Assembly (NCBI GenBank): GCA_977006965.1
Contig: OZ345356.1
Coordinates: forward strand, 2,976,001 to 3,040,000
DNA from: Phymatolithon calcareum
Lineage: Eukaryota > Rhodophyta > Florideophyceae > Hapalidiales
Direction of reading: 5' to 3'
DNA: 64,000 nt
The first letter of the stretch is position 1, and each line of letters opens with the position of its first letter. Shown one piece after another: positions 23,981 through 34,396 of this stretch. Under the pieces are notes generated by a model. It saw only the letters and a list, made by a program, of their open reading frames with translations, ran no database searches and was not told the DNA's origin. The position numbers were made by a program, and so were the translations under genes.

Positions 23981-24028
23981 AGCAGCACATGCAAGCCTCT
24001 TCCTTTTTCACCGCCCAATACTATTCTG

Positions 24029-24091
24029 GTTGCCTTTACTTCTAGAATCATATTAATGCCGATTTGCACGATTCTAGAAGTGAAGGCAACG
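24029..24091. repeat. Near-perfect hairpin
   Basis: TTGCCTTTACTTCTAGAATC and, about 20 bases later, its reverse complement with one mismatch. It lies in the 460-bp segment unique to U copy 1 and could be the ends of a tiny inserted element or a terminator-like fold. Confidence 0.6.
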
Positions 24092-24599
24092 AAGTATCAA
24101 ACTTTGTCTGTGATACTGTGAGAAATAAAATGATGTTTTCTTGATAGCATAAGCGTACAAAGCAAAGAAAATTCACGCATGCGGGCGAACGCTAAGTTGT
24201 GCCTTCAACTGCTTCGTGCGATTAAGGGGACAATCAGTATAGTTGCAGTGTATTGTAAATAATAGACAGTCGCAGCTACAAAGTTTTTAGGCATGTCAGT
24301 CACGGTTCAGTGACGAGTCCAGTTAAACCTCGACAGAGTGGCTATGCTCGATGCCGACGGTCTACTGGTGTGTACAGTACAGCGCGCATACTGGGGACAT
24401 CATATAAATTTAAAAGGTTCTTGTGTCGTACACACAGGTCGTGCTTAGTGTGTCCACAGGTGATATCTTTTTCCGTTTTCTAAACTCTTTCATGTACTGA
24501 CGATCATTGCTGCAGTTGTCGATCTGAAGAAACAAATGGAAAATGAGCCAAAAGTTAGCACGCGAGGCTACTTCAACGGGATCAAGAGTGTCGATTTTC

Positions 24600-25115
24600 T
24601 TACCGCGTTGATATTTTCGATGAAGTTGCTGTCCTTATTGAACCGATTAGTATAAATTTTGCGTCTCGTCGTGTGCATATGGAGGAAGCTAACGAAGACG
24701 TTAATCTCGCCTTTCCATGTGGATGTGCAATCGACGGGCATGTAGACATGTACTCAAACCCGTTTCTTACCTGGCGACCAAACAAACTTCCGCCTGTATC
24801 ACCCAAGAATAACATTCCTGCTTGTGTGGGCCTTGGTTCCCCCAAATACAATTTCGCCCAGCAAATATCAACTGCACCTAGTTTGATTTCGCCTGTTCTT
24901 TTCGTGCAGTGTGCAAAATCGACCCATTGTGAAAGAGCATCTTCCCCTTCCGCAATCCCGCCATCACTACCCAAAATAGAGTCACATCTCGGGGAAGTCG
25001 GCCGTCGATTTTCTCCATATGCAGAGATGCCATCAGCAATCGAATCACCGTCAAGAAAGCGGAAGACGTCTTCGAAGGATGACGTAATTGAAGAAAGTAA
25101 TTCTTTTCTCTGCAT
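24600..25115 (-). pseudogene. Chimeric ORF: family B N-terminus fused to DBH-like C-domain (frameshifted copy)
   Basis: The frame starts MQRKELLSSITSSFEDVFRF and passes through WVDFAHCTKRTGEIK (shared with repeat family B). It then switches to copper-monooxygenase sequence (AKLYLGEPRPTQAGMLFLGD, EYMSTCPS). Compared with the 38-kb copy it shifts frame after TCPS, so the His-x-His copper-site helix is read out of frame. It ends near 24,600. Confidence 0.6.
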
Positions 25116-25149
25116 CGATTCCTTGCACTACGCCCGGTTCCTGGTGAGC

Positions 25150-25534
25150 AGGTAGGCGAAACAGTTCAGCGCGGCGGGAAAGCGGGAGAAGTAGCGCGGA
25201 GCAGCGGCAGGCGGACTATGCGGCACAGAGAGGGCGGTTTCGGCGGCAGAGCAGCGGACTGGAGTGGCAAATAGCGCTTGTCGGTGGGCAGGCGTAAAGA
25301 GATAGCGTGTTCAGTGGTGTGGGGCAACGGCTTATTGTGGTCGGCGACGGCGGTGTCCGTGGCGTGAAGCAGCGGCGTACTGTGGACAACGAGGCCGATG
25401 TCGGCGCCTAGCAGTGGCTTGTATTGTGGATTCCACGTGTCAAACCGCCAACCGGACTTGCAGCCAGGACCAGCCTTGGTCAGTTGGCCCGAGAGGCCCG
25501 GGAGGTTCGAAAGGCGCTACATTTTTGTGGACAA
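25150..25534 (+). repeat. GC-rich terminal block of U
   Basis: This block recurs inverted at 37,542-37,930 and direct at 59,365-59,757, and partly inverted at 20,335-20,432. Landmark: GGCGCTACATTTTTGTGGAC just before TTAA. No consistent ORF; apparent frames are compositional. Confidence 0.6.
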
Positions 25535-26433
25535 TTAAGGTTTACTTTTCCGATTGCCGAACTGTTCAGTAATTTAATGTAACGGGACACTGTCGCTGAG
25601 AACTGAGTATCATAACATACATATATGGGAAGAAGAAGAAAAGTAGACTGTTACTTAAAAGCTACCAACGCATCTGCTGACGCTTGGGGCAACTTTTTCC
25701 TTGTGCCAAGTGGTTATGGCTAGATTCTGTGTATGGAAGAGTTTGTTTTTTGTTGGTGTAGCACAAAAACACACCTCTGGTCGCCAGGTGGCGAGTTAAG
25801 ATATTACAGGAAAAAAGAACAGGGACCCCCGTCAACATGATTCGGAGCTGAGGTCGCATAGGGAGGGACAGCGTGTTTGTAACGTTGAGCTTCATGCATA
25901 ACAACGCTCGTTCACCGCATTTGCCTGCTCTCGTTTCTGCGTTGCTTCTCGACTTTCTGTCCACAGAACTCGTCCCCCAACATCCAGCCACGTGACCTAG
26001 ACATGTCAATTTTTACAAGTTTACATCTTGCGTAGCACACTCTACTTGCAGTACTTCTCCTGCCACGCAACATCCCTTTTCGACAACCTCCCTCCGCAAC
26101 TCGCGGAACTCCGCCCGGTAGAACCATACCTGCACCGTCTCGTCCTGCACAACGCACACCCACCTCGCAACATTCCTAATCTCCCCCACTCACGTTAATA
26201 ATATCCGACTTGCGCTTCGTGCGCAACTTCGAGTTTGCTGCCGTGACGCGATCAAAGTGACGCTTCATTTTCCTCAATTACTTGCACGGGTCTTGTCGCG
26301 CAACTTGCGCCACAGCGGCGCACATAGCCGCAACACATCATTCACGCGCCCAATTCACCGGCGCACCCAGTCGTAGAATACCTTGTCAGCGGCCTCAGCG
26401 TGCGCTCATCAACGCCCGCCCATCAGCATCGTA

Positions 26434-27136
26434 AACAGACTTCCAAGACGAAGATATGAAGTCGTTTCCCATTAGGGCGCTCCAGGTCGCTATTACCATC
26501 ACGTAGGCGACAAACGAGAACCAGTAATTCCCCGTTACATTCTTGAAGAACTCCGTACCGGCCATCGCTTGTGGTGTTGACGAGCCTGCGCAATGAATTC
26601 GGAGTGCCGAAGGTAAGTTAGAACTCTGCAGCTATCCGAAGGTATTCGTTTTGAGTTGGACAGATTGCCGGCTTTGCTCACTGCACTGAAGCACTCGGGT
26701 GAGCCAGAAAAATTATACAGCTGCAGCCGAGATTGCCCATGACGCATATGCGTAGAATTCTGACCATGGTTCTACATCTATCATACACTTTCCTAGGCAA
26801 GTGTGCCAGTATGATAAAGGGAAAGAGAATGACAGATTTTGACATATTGCGTGAGCAGGAGAATTACTATCATACAGTAAACCTCCTATGACACTGGTAC
26901 AGTACTGTTGCACAAGAAGTAATCGGCTGTAAGCTGGACCGATCAACAGAGCACAACGATCATACTTGGCAATTGGGCTGCGTGTCGGTTGGATGATCTG
27001 GTCACCAAGTTCTGGTGACGCCACCCGAATGGGCGTCACATCTGTGGGGACTGCAAGTGGCAGCTGGCTTCAATGGTCTCCTGAGGCTGCTCCGAGTACG
27101 CACTGGCTCATCGGGCGCGTTATGAGCGCGCTGACG
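26434..27136. other. Spacer (unique centre) of palindrome P1
   Basis: 703 bp between the inverted arms. The first ~160 bp match 60,650-60,805 and encode on the minus strand a short membrane-like segment (GNYWFSFVAYVMVIATWSAL), possibly a captured exon. The rest has no recognised gene. Confidence 0.5.
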
Positions 27137-28035
27137 CACGATGCTGATGGGCGGGCGCTGATGAGCGCACGCTGAGGCCGCTGACAAGGTATTCTACGAC
27201 TGGGTGCGCCGGTGAATTGGGCGCGTGAATGATGTGTTGCGGCTGTGTGCGCCGCTGTGGCGCAAGTTGCGCGACAAAACCCGTGCAAGTAATTGAGGAA
27301 AATGAAGCGTCACTTTGATCGCGTCACGGCAGCAAACTCGAAGTTGCGCACGAAGCGCAAGTCGGATATTATTAACGTGAGTGGGGGAGATTAGGAATGT
27401 TGCGAGGTGGGTGTGCGTTGTGCAGGACGAGACGGTGCAGGTATGGTTCTACCGGGCGGAGTTCCGCGAGGTGCGGAGGGAGGTTGTCGAAAAGGGATGT
27501 TGCGTGGCAGGAGAAGTACTGCAAGTAGAGTGTGCTACGCAAGATGTAAACTTGTAAAAATTGACATGTCTAGGTCACGTGGCTGGATGTTGGGGGACGA
27601 GTTCTGTGGACAGAAAGTCGAGAAGCAACGCAGAAACGAGAGCAGGCAAATGCGGTGAACGAGCGTTGTTATGCATGAAGCTCAACGTTACAAACACGCT
27701 GTCCCTCCCTATGCGACCTCAGCTCCGAATCATGTTGACGGGGGTCCCTGTTCTTTTTTCCTGTAATATCTTAACTCGCCACCTGGCGACCAGAGGTGTG
27801 TTTTTGTGCTACACCAACAAAAAACAAACTCTTCCATACACAGAATCTAGCCATAACCACTTGGCACAAGGAAAAAGTTGCCCCAAGCGTCAGCAGATGC
27901 GTTGGTAGCTTTTAAGTGACAGTCTACCTTTCTTCTTCTTCCCATATATGTATGTTATGATACTCAGTTCTCAGCGACAGTGTCCCGTTACATTAAATTA
28001 CTGAACAGTTCGGCAATCGGAAAAGTAAACCTTAA
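27137..28035 (-). repeat. Right arm of palindrome P1, first part
   Basis: Reverse complement of 25,535-26,433 with few differences. It ends at TTAA (28,032-28,035), where the 9.5-kb transposon starts. The arm resumes at 37,542. Confidence 0.9.
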
Positions 28036-28057
28036 GGACCTACTTCCCCATCTTTGA
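28036..28057 (+). repeat. Left terminal inverted repeat
   Basis: 22 bp starting GGACCTAC and ending CATCTTTGA. Its partner is 36,620-36,636 continued at 37,533-37,537, with a single mismatch (A for T at the tenth base of the repeat, read inward). Confidence 0.92.
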
Positions 28058-29205
28058 TTTTCACTTTTATTTTTTATGAGCTTGGCAATCCGAGAAGCTC
28101 ATTGGACAGTTACTGTTATGGCAGTACATAATTGGCTAAGCAAAAAAAAAGTCCTCGCGCCGTGGAAACTTTTTCTAGAAATTCTCAGCAGAGGGTTCCT
28201 TCGAAAATCGGGACAGCTCCTTAAACGCGCAGTTTAAGACCACTTCCTGATCCGTTCTTCGCATTTCGAAAACTATTATAGAAAGCCTAGAATGTAGGTT
28301 ATCCAAAAATCAAAAAAAATCAAAGAAAGTGGATGAAATAAGGAGTGTAGAGCACTTTTCGTAATTCTGAAGTTGAAAAAGAATCGCCTACAAATATGGA
28401 CAATTATCTCGAAAAGGACTCGATGAATTTCTTATTGCCTCGGTCAAAAGTTTCAAATGGTTGTAGATTACTACAGGAATACCGCAAATTTGGTAAAATC
28501 GAACGTCTAGGTGGCAAACAAGTTCGCGCCGCGAGACCAAAAGTTTTTTAAAATCGGCAAAGGAACATGCGAAAAATATAGTAAAATTCACGTTGCGCCC
28601 CGAGGAGAAGCTGAAACTGTTCGAAAGAAACACTATAAGCATTTTTCTGTAAGGCTCGAAATATCAGCCGAGCATTTGAAAGTTTCAGTGAAAGTAGACA
28701 CAATTGAGGGCACTGCACAACACCAGTGCACAAACCATTGGTTTCGAAAGCAATGGATTCCTGTTGCTAACGTGGTTCTCTCCCGTTATCACACCATGGG
28801 ACTCAATCTCGGAACCGCACCCCCTCTATACAGGCATATATTATGAAGAGTGCAGACCATTGACATGCCGTAGTACAGTCGTCGTACTACCTTTACGTAT
28901 TCTTGATACGCGCCTTGAATCCAATGAACAACATTGACTGGACGAGTGGATTATAATGCAAGCGCGGTTAGCCGTGGACACTCCTCCTCAACACCGCTAC
29001 TTTGATACCACCATATCAGAGATTAGGTCTTTCAAAATCAACCTAGACTTCAGTAAGAAACCTAAGATGTCCTAGAATATAAGGGGCCGAGTGGAGTGGA
29101 ATGTGGGTGGCCATTGTACTGTACGTTCTGAGATGTGCTTCCTTTTGCTACTGCACGTCACGAGAAGCACAACGAAGCTACCTGGAATCACAGCCAGAAG
29201 TCGAA
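28058..29205. other. Subterminal and 5' leader region of the transposon
   Basis: AT-rich, with no supported gene; frames at 28,511-28,846 and its antisense are without motif. Probably holds the transposase promoter and subterminal transposase binding sites. I could not define either by eye. Confidence 0.4.
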
Positions 29206-31815
29206 ATGGTGAAGACAAGATGTGGTATGTGCGGAACGAAAAAGTACAAGGCCAATAACAACTTGAGCGGCAGCACATTGTCCGAGCTTCCCCCATTATG
29301 TGATGCTGCACTTCCGGATAATATCCGAATATGCGTTCATTGCCCTATGAAATGCAGGATTGTATTGACCTCGTCGGAACCTTGCAGACTGAAGGTATTT
29401 TCCGGACCTCAACCAATACTTGTACGCTGACGGCATAGATAGAGCACTGACTATATAAACTTTGTGTTCCCTTTACTCTAGATTTCGAAAAGGGAGGGGA
29501 GAGGAATATTCGCTATAGGTTCGCACATTGTGGAGGTATTAACAGATCGACTGCAAAACGGCAGATTGGACCAACAATGCTCTACAGTCCGTCCATTGAG
29601 TTTGCTCCCACTGAAGGGACCGAAATCAGAGACAGCGGAAGCACTCGCTCTTTCCGCGCTCAGTAAGATCTATGAAAGAGAGCAAGCCTCTCAATCGGCG
29701 CGCAACTTTCCGCTGCCAACAAAGAGGCAAACAAAATTTCCGCATCATCTCAGAAGATCATTCGCACGAGGAACTGGTTCCACAGACGACAATATCACCA
29801 CTAGGAGAGACATAGTACCCGGAATTTTTCAGATCTCAGATCCCTACCCTTGTGCGACAATTGGTGCGAAGGAGCTCATCCTAGAGGCACGCTTGCCTAA
29901 ACATGTACCGATCGAAACTGAGACTCTATTATGTTTGCTCCAGGAAAGAAGGTGTCCTAAGTGCAAACAAGGACATCTGCAGTTGCTGGCGAAAGGAACA
30001 GGCATGGAAGGACTATCTCTGAACGTAGGGCTCAAATGCCCGCACTGCAGTAACGAATTTCGAATTGGGCGGTCACCATCACAACGTGTTAACCCGGACG
30101 ACAGCCGCTCTACGACCATACTTAACGTGCTATATTCCATTGGCGTTGTTCTCCGTGGAAACAGCCTCACAAAGATGAATTCACTCTGGGCATTCATCGG
30201 GATGGGTACAGGGCTCTCCGAGCAAAGCGCGTACAAGATTTTAGGGTCCTGTAACCTTCGGGAGAAAATAGAAGCGACATGCCGCGAAGACTGCCTAACA
30301 GCATTGAAAGAAGTTGTCTCAAAGTTCTGCGAAGACGTTCAAAGCAAGATGAAAACTGTGGAAGGACATAATATGACAATGGAAGAGGTTCTTGAGGAAA
30401 CCCTGCTAGCTGTTTGTTTCGACGGTGCTTGGTCGCACGGAAGGAATGCCTCGGTCGGTTGGGGGGAGATCATGGCATTCCTATCAGAGCCTTTGGATGG
30501 GTTTAGAACACGCTTTCCGGTTATAGCGTACAAAGCTGTTCAGAAAAGTCGAAGAGCAGCACAAACGGAAGAGAGCATGGCACAAAATCTCACTGGAGAG
30601 GATGGAGCAGATGTTAATGGGCAGAATGACGCTACGGAGAGGCGTTTTGCATTCGAAGGGGAACATGGGGAAAAGGCTTCAAATTTAATGGAGGACAGCT
30701 GTTTCAGGCACTGCATGGCGGCAATTGAGGACGTATTGGTCGAGAACGGAGTCGAAATTAGGCTCGTTATGGACGGAGACTTGTCTCTGGGGGCAAGGGC
30801 TCTTATGTTCAGCTTCGTCACTGAAATTGGGCTGGATTTGAGACATATTTCCTCCACGTTCAAGAAGCGACTGCTCGCGTCAAGTAACGACAATAGTCGG
30901 GCTTTTCGAAATTTGATCGATCGAATACAGCTGCATTTTCGATGGTGCTACTTTGTTTGCTGTGAGCTAAAACTATCGGAGAACGAGTTTGACGAAATGG
31001 TCGTGCAGTGTGTAAACCATTGGTGCGATGACCATTCTAACTGCCACGAGGAGGCTTTATGCAAAAAGTCGGGAAGAGGGCTGAGTTTTAAGGTATCTAA
31101 AAGAGTCGCGTTACATTCTATGTCTCTTTCTGCGAAAGTGACTCTTGAGCGTAACATTCGAAAAGCATTGCGCAGGCAAAGTTTTCAAAGGATTGTTGTG
31201 GAAGAAAAAAGTGGGATTTGCGAGTCACTACACTTGTCTATGTCTGTTCATGGATCCAGCAACGCTAAGAATTGCAATGACAGAGAAAATGCGTTGCTTA
31301 GAAGACACCTCGCAATATTAGTGTGGAACAGGGGGTACGAATTCGTACTCAGGCTAATTCTCAAGTTACTATTCCACGACAGAGAAGTTTTGACCGTTCC
31401 TGATTGGGAAAACATAGCTAGGCTGGATGATGAAGTTGCGCGAGACCATGAAAACCAAGCAAAAGTTGAAGAAAGGGAGAAAAAGCGTCGCAGAGTGACT
31501 GCCGATGAGGCAGCACGGCAGATGCGTCCTTTTGTTATGGATTTTTCGACTGATCTCATTCCCTATGGACAGTACGTCGAAATATGTAAGAACCTTATCG
31601 GAAATAACGAAGTCACAGAGCTGTACTGTTCTCTTTCTTTACCGAGGAAGAAACGGAACGGATATAGAACAAGACCGAAGTGCAAAGGATGTAATTTTCA
31701 GCTTCCTCGCGTTCGAGGATTATGTCTCTCTTGTCTGGTTAGGACAGAGGCTGTTTCGAAAGGATTCGAAGTAACTTCAACTTGCATCGTCCCTAGGCAG
31801 AATACTATAGAGTAA
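29206..31815 (+). CDS. Kolobok/Mutator-like DDE transposase, two predicted exons
   Basis: Exon 2 (29,482-31,815, about 777 codons, no lesion) holds a zinc ribbon (RCPKCKQGH ... KCPHCSNEF), the first catalytic region CFDGAWSHGRNASVGWGEI (29,530-based residue D298), the second LVMDGDLSLGARAL (D415/D417), the insertion HWCDDHSNCHEEALC typical of Mutator-like transposases of the Kolobok type, and a C-terminal zinc knuckle (KCKGCNFQL ... CLSC). Just upstream, ATG 29206 opens VKTRCGMCG ... ICVHC, a Cys-rich finger of 63 codons ending at donor AAG|GTATTT. A pyrimidine-rich acceptor CTCTAG ends at 29,481 and both exons are phase 0, so I predict an 87-bp intron (29,395-29,481). An in-frame ATG at 29,101 is an alternative start. 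Role: cleavage and joining at TTAA. Confidence 0.85.
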
Positions 31816-31865
31816 GTACCTGTTTCTTCATGCCATAGCTCAGTCATCCAACAGGTCGCTCTGAT

Positions 31866-32273
31866 GTGGCCTCGCCTCCGGTCACACATACGGCTTTGAG
31901 AAAAGAGATTCGGTTCCAGTCTTACTACTTGGCTACCAAGCGCAAAAGCATTTATCACTGTGAATACGGATACAGAAGAAGAAGAAAGGTAGATTTTTAT
32001 TTAAAAGTTACCAACGCATCTGCTGACGCTCGGGGCAACTTTCCTAAGGCCAAGGGGTTTTGGCTAGATTCTGTCTTGAAGGGGTTTTCTTTTCTTGTTG
32101 GTGTAACACGACTCAGTGGACTACAAAAACCCACCTCTGGTCTCCTTTTTCCGGGACCTCGAGGGGGAAAGTTACTCCCCTGTCCTGTGACACGCTGTAA
32201 TTTCAAGTTGCGGGTAGTCCTTACTTGTCCACAGCCTGAAACATGGTTAGGAGCTCGTCGAGTGCTCGCTTAG
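31866..32273 (+). pseudogene. U-related insertion remnant inside the transposon
   Basis: 31,970-32,155 resembles U at 25,625-25,800 and 59,840-60,010: CCAACGCATCTGCTGACGCT is shared, and translations share TNASADA and a K/R-rich RRRRKVD lead-in. A 135-codon frame spans it but its coding status is uncertain because the U copies do not conserve a long frame. Seen as evidence that a third sequence was copied into both U and this transposon. Confidence 0.45.
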
Positions 32274-32463
32274 TCCAGGCGCTGTCTTCTTCGGAGAGTC
32301 TGTCCTTTGCGAGGCCATTTATCACGTCTTCTATGGCATCTTTTCCACATTGGTCGATAAGGGTAGAGGTGCTCATTGGAGGGAACATTCCAAATGACCA
32401 CTTGATGGCAAGTGTTCTATGCCTCCTTGAATACGGATACAGCACAATCTGCAATGCATACAA
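32221..32463 (-). pseudogene. LINE-like remnant
   Basis: The minus strand encodes TLAIKWSFGMFPPMSTSTLI, close to TFAIKWSFGIFPQMRITILV encoded on - at about 10,370-10,310 inside the LINE fragment. A short piece of the same non-LTR element, within the decayed middle of the transposon. Confidence 0.45.
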
Positions 32464-32655
32464 GGCGTCATTGCGTCATCGTTCTGAAAACAATTATTAC
32501 GTTCCGCAGTGGCGGACGTCCAGAAATATAGTGGAGGGCGCGCGGTTCGAAACACAAAAGATATTCTAGGGCTTTCTAGTCCTTTCTCATTGTTGCGTAG
32601 AGATCCTCGCGCTTCGAAGTTTTTTGAATGTCAGCAGTCTTACAGCATTTGAGGC

Positions 32656-33317
32656 TCAGCTGCGTCCCATTTTCGTATCATACCCTGAACCCAACTGCCT
32701 ACTCTCGCCGATTTCTACAACGTCTGACCTGGTCTGCTGAGAAGTCCACGGGTTCCAATCTCTAATATCGATCCTGTTTCCCTCGCGTTCAACCTGGACA
32801 CTACATGCGAGGATGCCGTCATCGCCGATGTCAACTGAAATGTTTACGACTCGCAGATGTTTTCCAACTGGAAGTCGAAGGGGATGATTTCTGAAAGACT
32901 CGTCCCTGCCATTGGTTGCGGTGTGGACTTTGTCGAGCAAATTGACGCAGAAGAGAAAGGGCATGGAACTGTATTTGCGCACTATTTTGCGCGAGAAGCA
33001 CCAAACTGAATTCGACAGAACCGAATGCCTTTCAAAAACGGAACGAGATAAATACTCACGGCGTCATGGCGTGACGCAATTCACGAAGCGCATATCGTAC
33101 AGAGTACAAATTGTTCTGCGTATACCCGGGGTTCTCTAGTGGATCGTACCAGCGCGCTCCCACAATCTTGCTCGTCCAGGACCTTGTATGGAACCGAAAC
33201 AACCCGTGGTAATTTGGCTGCGTTGAGCAACTCTTCTTGTCGCAAAGTCAGTACCGGAATGTCTGTCGGACATGAAAAAATTGCGCCTTGGAGAAATGCA
33301 GACTGATCATTCGGCAA
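32656..33317 (-). CDS. Unrecognised gene (Y) on minus strand, possibly spliced
   Basis: Two coding-looking frames: 33,317-33,081 (FLQGAIFSCPTDIPVLTLRQ, VSVPYKVLDEQDCGSALVRS) and 32,982-32,656 (GKHLRVVNISVDIGDDGILA, VQVEREGNRIDIRDWNPW). Between them the minus strand has GCC|GTGAGT, a good donor near 33,059, and a possible acceptor ACAG near 32,967, but the first frame hits a stop shortly before the donor, so one frameshift must also be assumed. No domain recognised. It could be a third transposon protein or captured host sequence. It lies downstream of the helicase, same strand. Confidence 0.4.
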
Positions 33318-34216
33318 GCTGCAAGAACTGTCGAGATCTCCTTGGAGCAGAGCTAACCGCTGTCGAAAGGCTAAGATATCGGCGAAGGACGATGACAGGA
33401 AGGTGGATGTTGAATTTGGGGTGGATGAAGGTCACAGTTTCTTGCCATTTGAAAAATGGGCCAATTATCTCAAGCTTTGCAAAGGGACGTTCAGCAAGTG
33501 GGAATTCCTCAGACGAGCGTGCTTGGAAGGAAGAGGTCTATCATTCGGTACGGCTCAAAAGTTGGTAAAACGTGATCAGAAAGACATGGTTCACAACAGC
33601 TACAAGATCGTTTCAGGAAAACTCAATCGTGCTCGACATGACCTACCGGCCGATAGCGGAGAGAAAGCGGACGGATTCAGCGCCGAAGAACTGGAATGGC
33701 TGGCAATATTCTTAAGTGTCGGGTGGTGGAGCGACGGCATGTGGTAGAAGCAAGGCGATGACATCAAACGTGATGCGGGTGATGATGATAGTGATTTGTG
33801 TCTTGCTGCGGAGAACTTGGCAAGGCAACTTGGATTTGCTTGTGAAGCACAGGCGTTTTAAAACATTTGTACTTGCTTTCCGGACATTTGTTGCGAAGGT
33901 ATCTCGAGCATATTTTCTGATTGCCAATGTCGGATATCAGCACTGGTCTCCAATTCTGCTGCCAAACGTGTAACTCTGAAGCATGCGTCGCTTGTCTTAG
34001 AGACTGTTCGTGCGTTTGGGGCGAGTGCCGAAGAATCTTCGACATCAGCCAAACGGATTGAGGAAGATATTCGAGCCGTGCGCACCGTCTTGCAGAATCT
34101 AAGGCGAAACGTGATCGACTCGTAGCGTTGATGCTTAACGAAATTACGGTGACGGCGTCCGGGGACCGCGACGCCGTGGAGAAGGCGATCGACATTCGTC
34201 TTGGAAGGACACCGAG
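33307..34216 (+). pseudogene. Truncated, decayed relative of gene X
   Basis: One frame, open 33,307-33,747 and continuing past TAG (33,745-33,747) and a TAA near 33,860. It shows the gene X blocks in order: KGTFSKWEFLRRACLEGRGL (gene X: KGTFNKQDFFRHACLSGKGL), ELEWLAIFLSVG, AENLARQLGFA, then LKHASLVLETVRAFG (gene X: LKHASLIVVEVLRGF) and ALMLNEITVTASGD. Several hundred residues present in the 47-kb copy are missing between the last two blocks, and the Sel1 repeats are gone. So the transposon either once carried gene X as cargo or was hit by the element that carries it. Confidence 0.65.
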
Positions 34217-34396
34217 CTGAAACGAAGTCCAAATTCAATCGAAGTTATCACCGTTCCATTGCTTGAAAGTCCTATTCGGGCCGTTTCCCTCTCTCAGCGT
34301 TATTCGACGTGGCAATTTGCATTTTTCTTCATCCTGCTTCGTGCATCTGCTCGCTGTCCCCGCGACTCTTTAACGTGTGCCAGTACTCACTTTTTA

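Larger units (their letters stand above)
20433..26433 (+). repeat. U repeat copy 1 / left arm of palindrome P1
   Basis: About 6 kb that recurs inverted at 27,137-28,035 plus 37,542-43,402, again on + at 50,690-54,650 and 58,400-60,790, and on - at 60,803-64,000. Order: part of a ~172-bp tandem unit, a degenerate multi-frame coding zone (20.9-22.7 kb), a noncoding stretch, a basic ORF on - (23.6-24.0 kb), DBH-like chimera on - (24.6-25.1 kb), a GC-rich block (25.15-25.5 kb), then the TTAA at 25,535-25,538 that is the empty counterpart of the transposon target. Internal deletions distinguish the copies. No transposase of its own is recognised. Confidence 0.85.

Noticed and set aside
25535-28035. 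A foldback transposon with 0.9-kb terminal repeats ending in TTAA
   Set aside because: Both outer flanks continue as mirror images for several kilobases once the 9.5-kb insertion is removed, and 59,745 shows the left junction as ordinary U sequence. The TTAA is only the shared target site.
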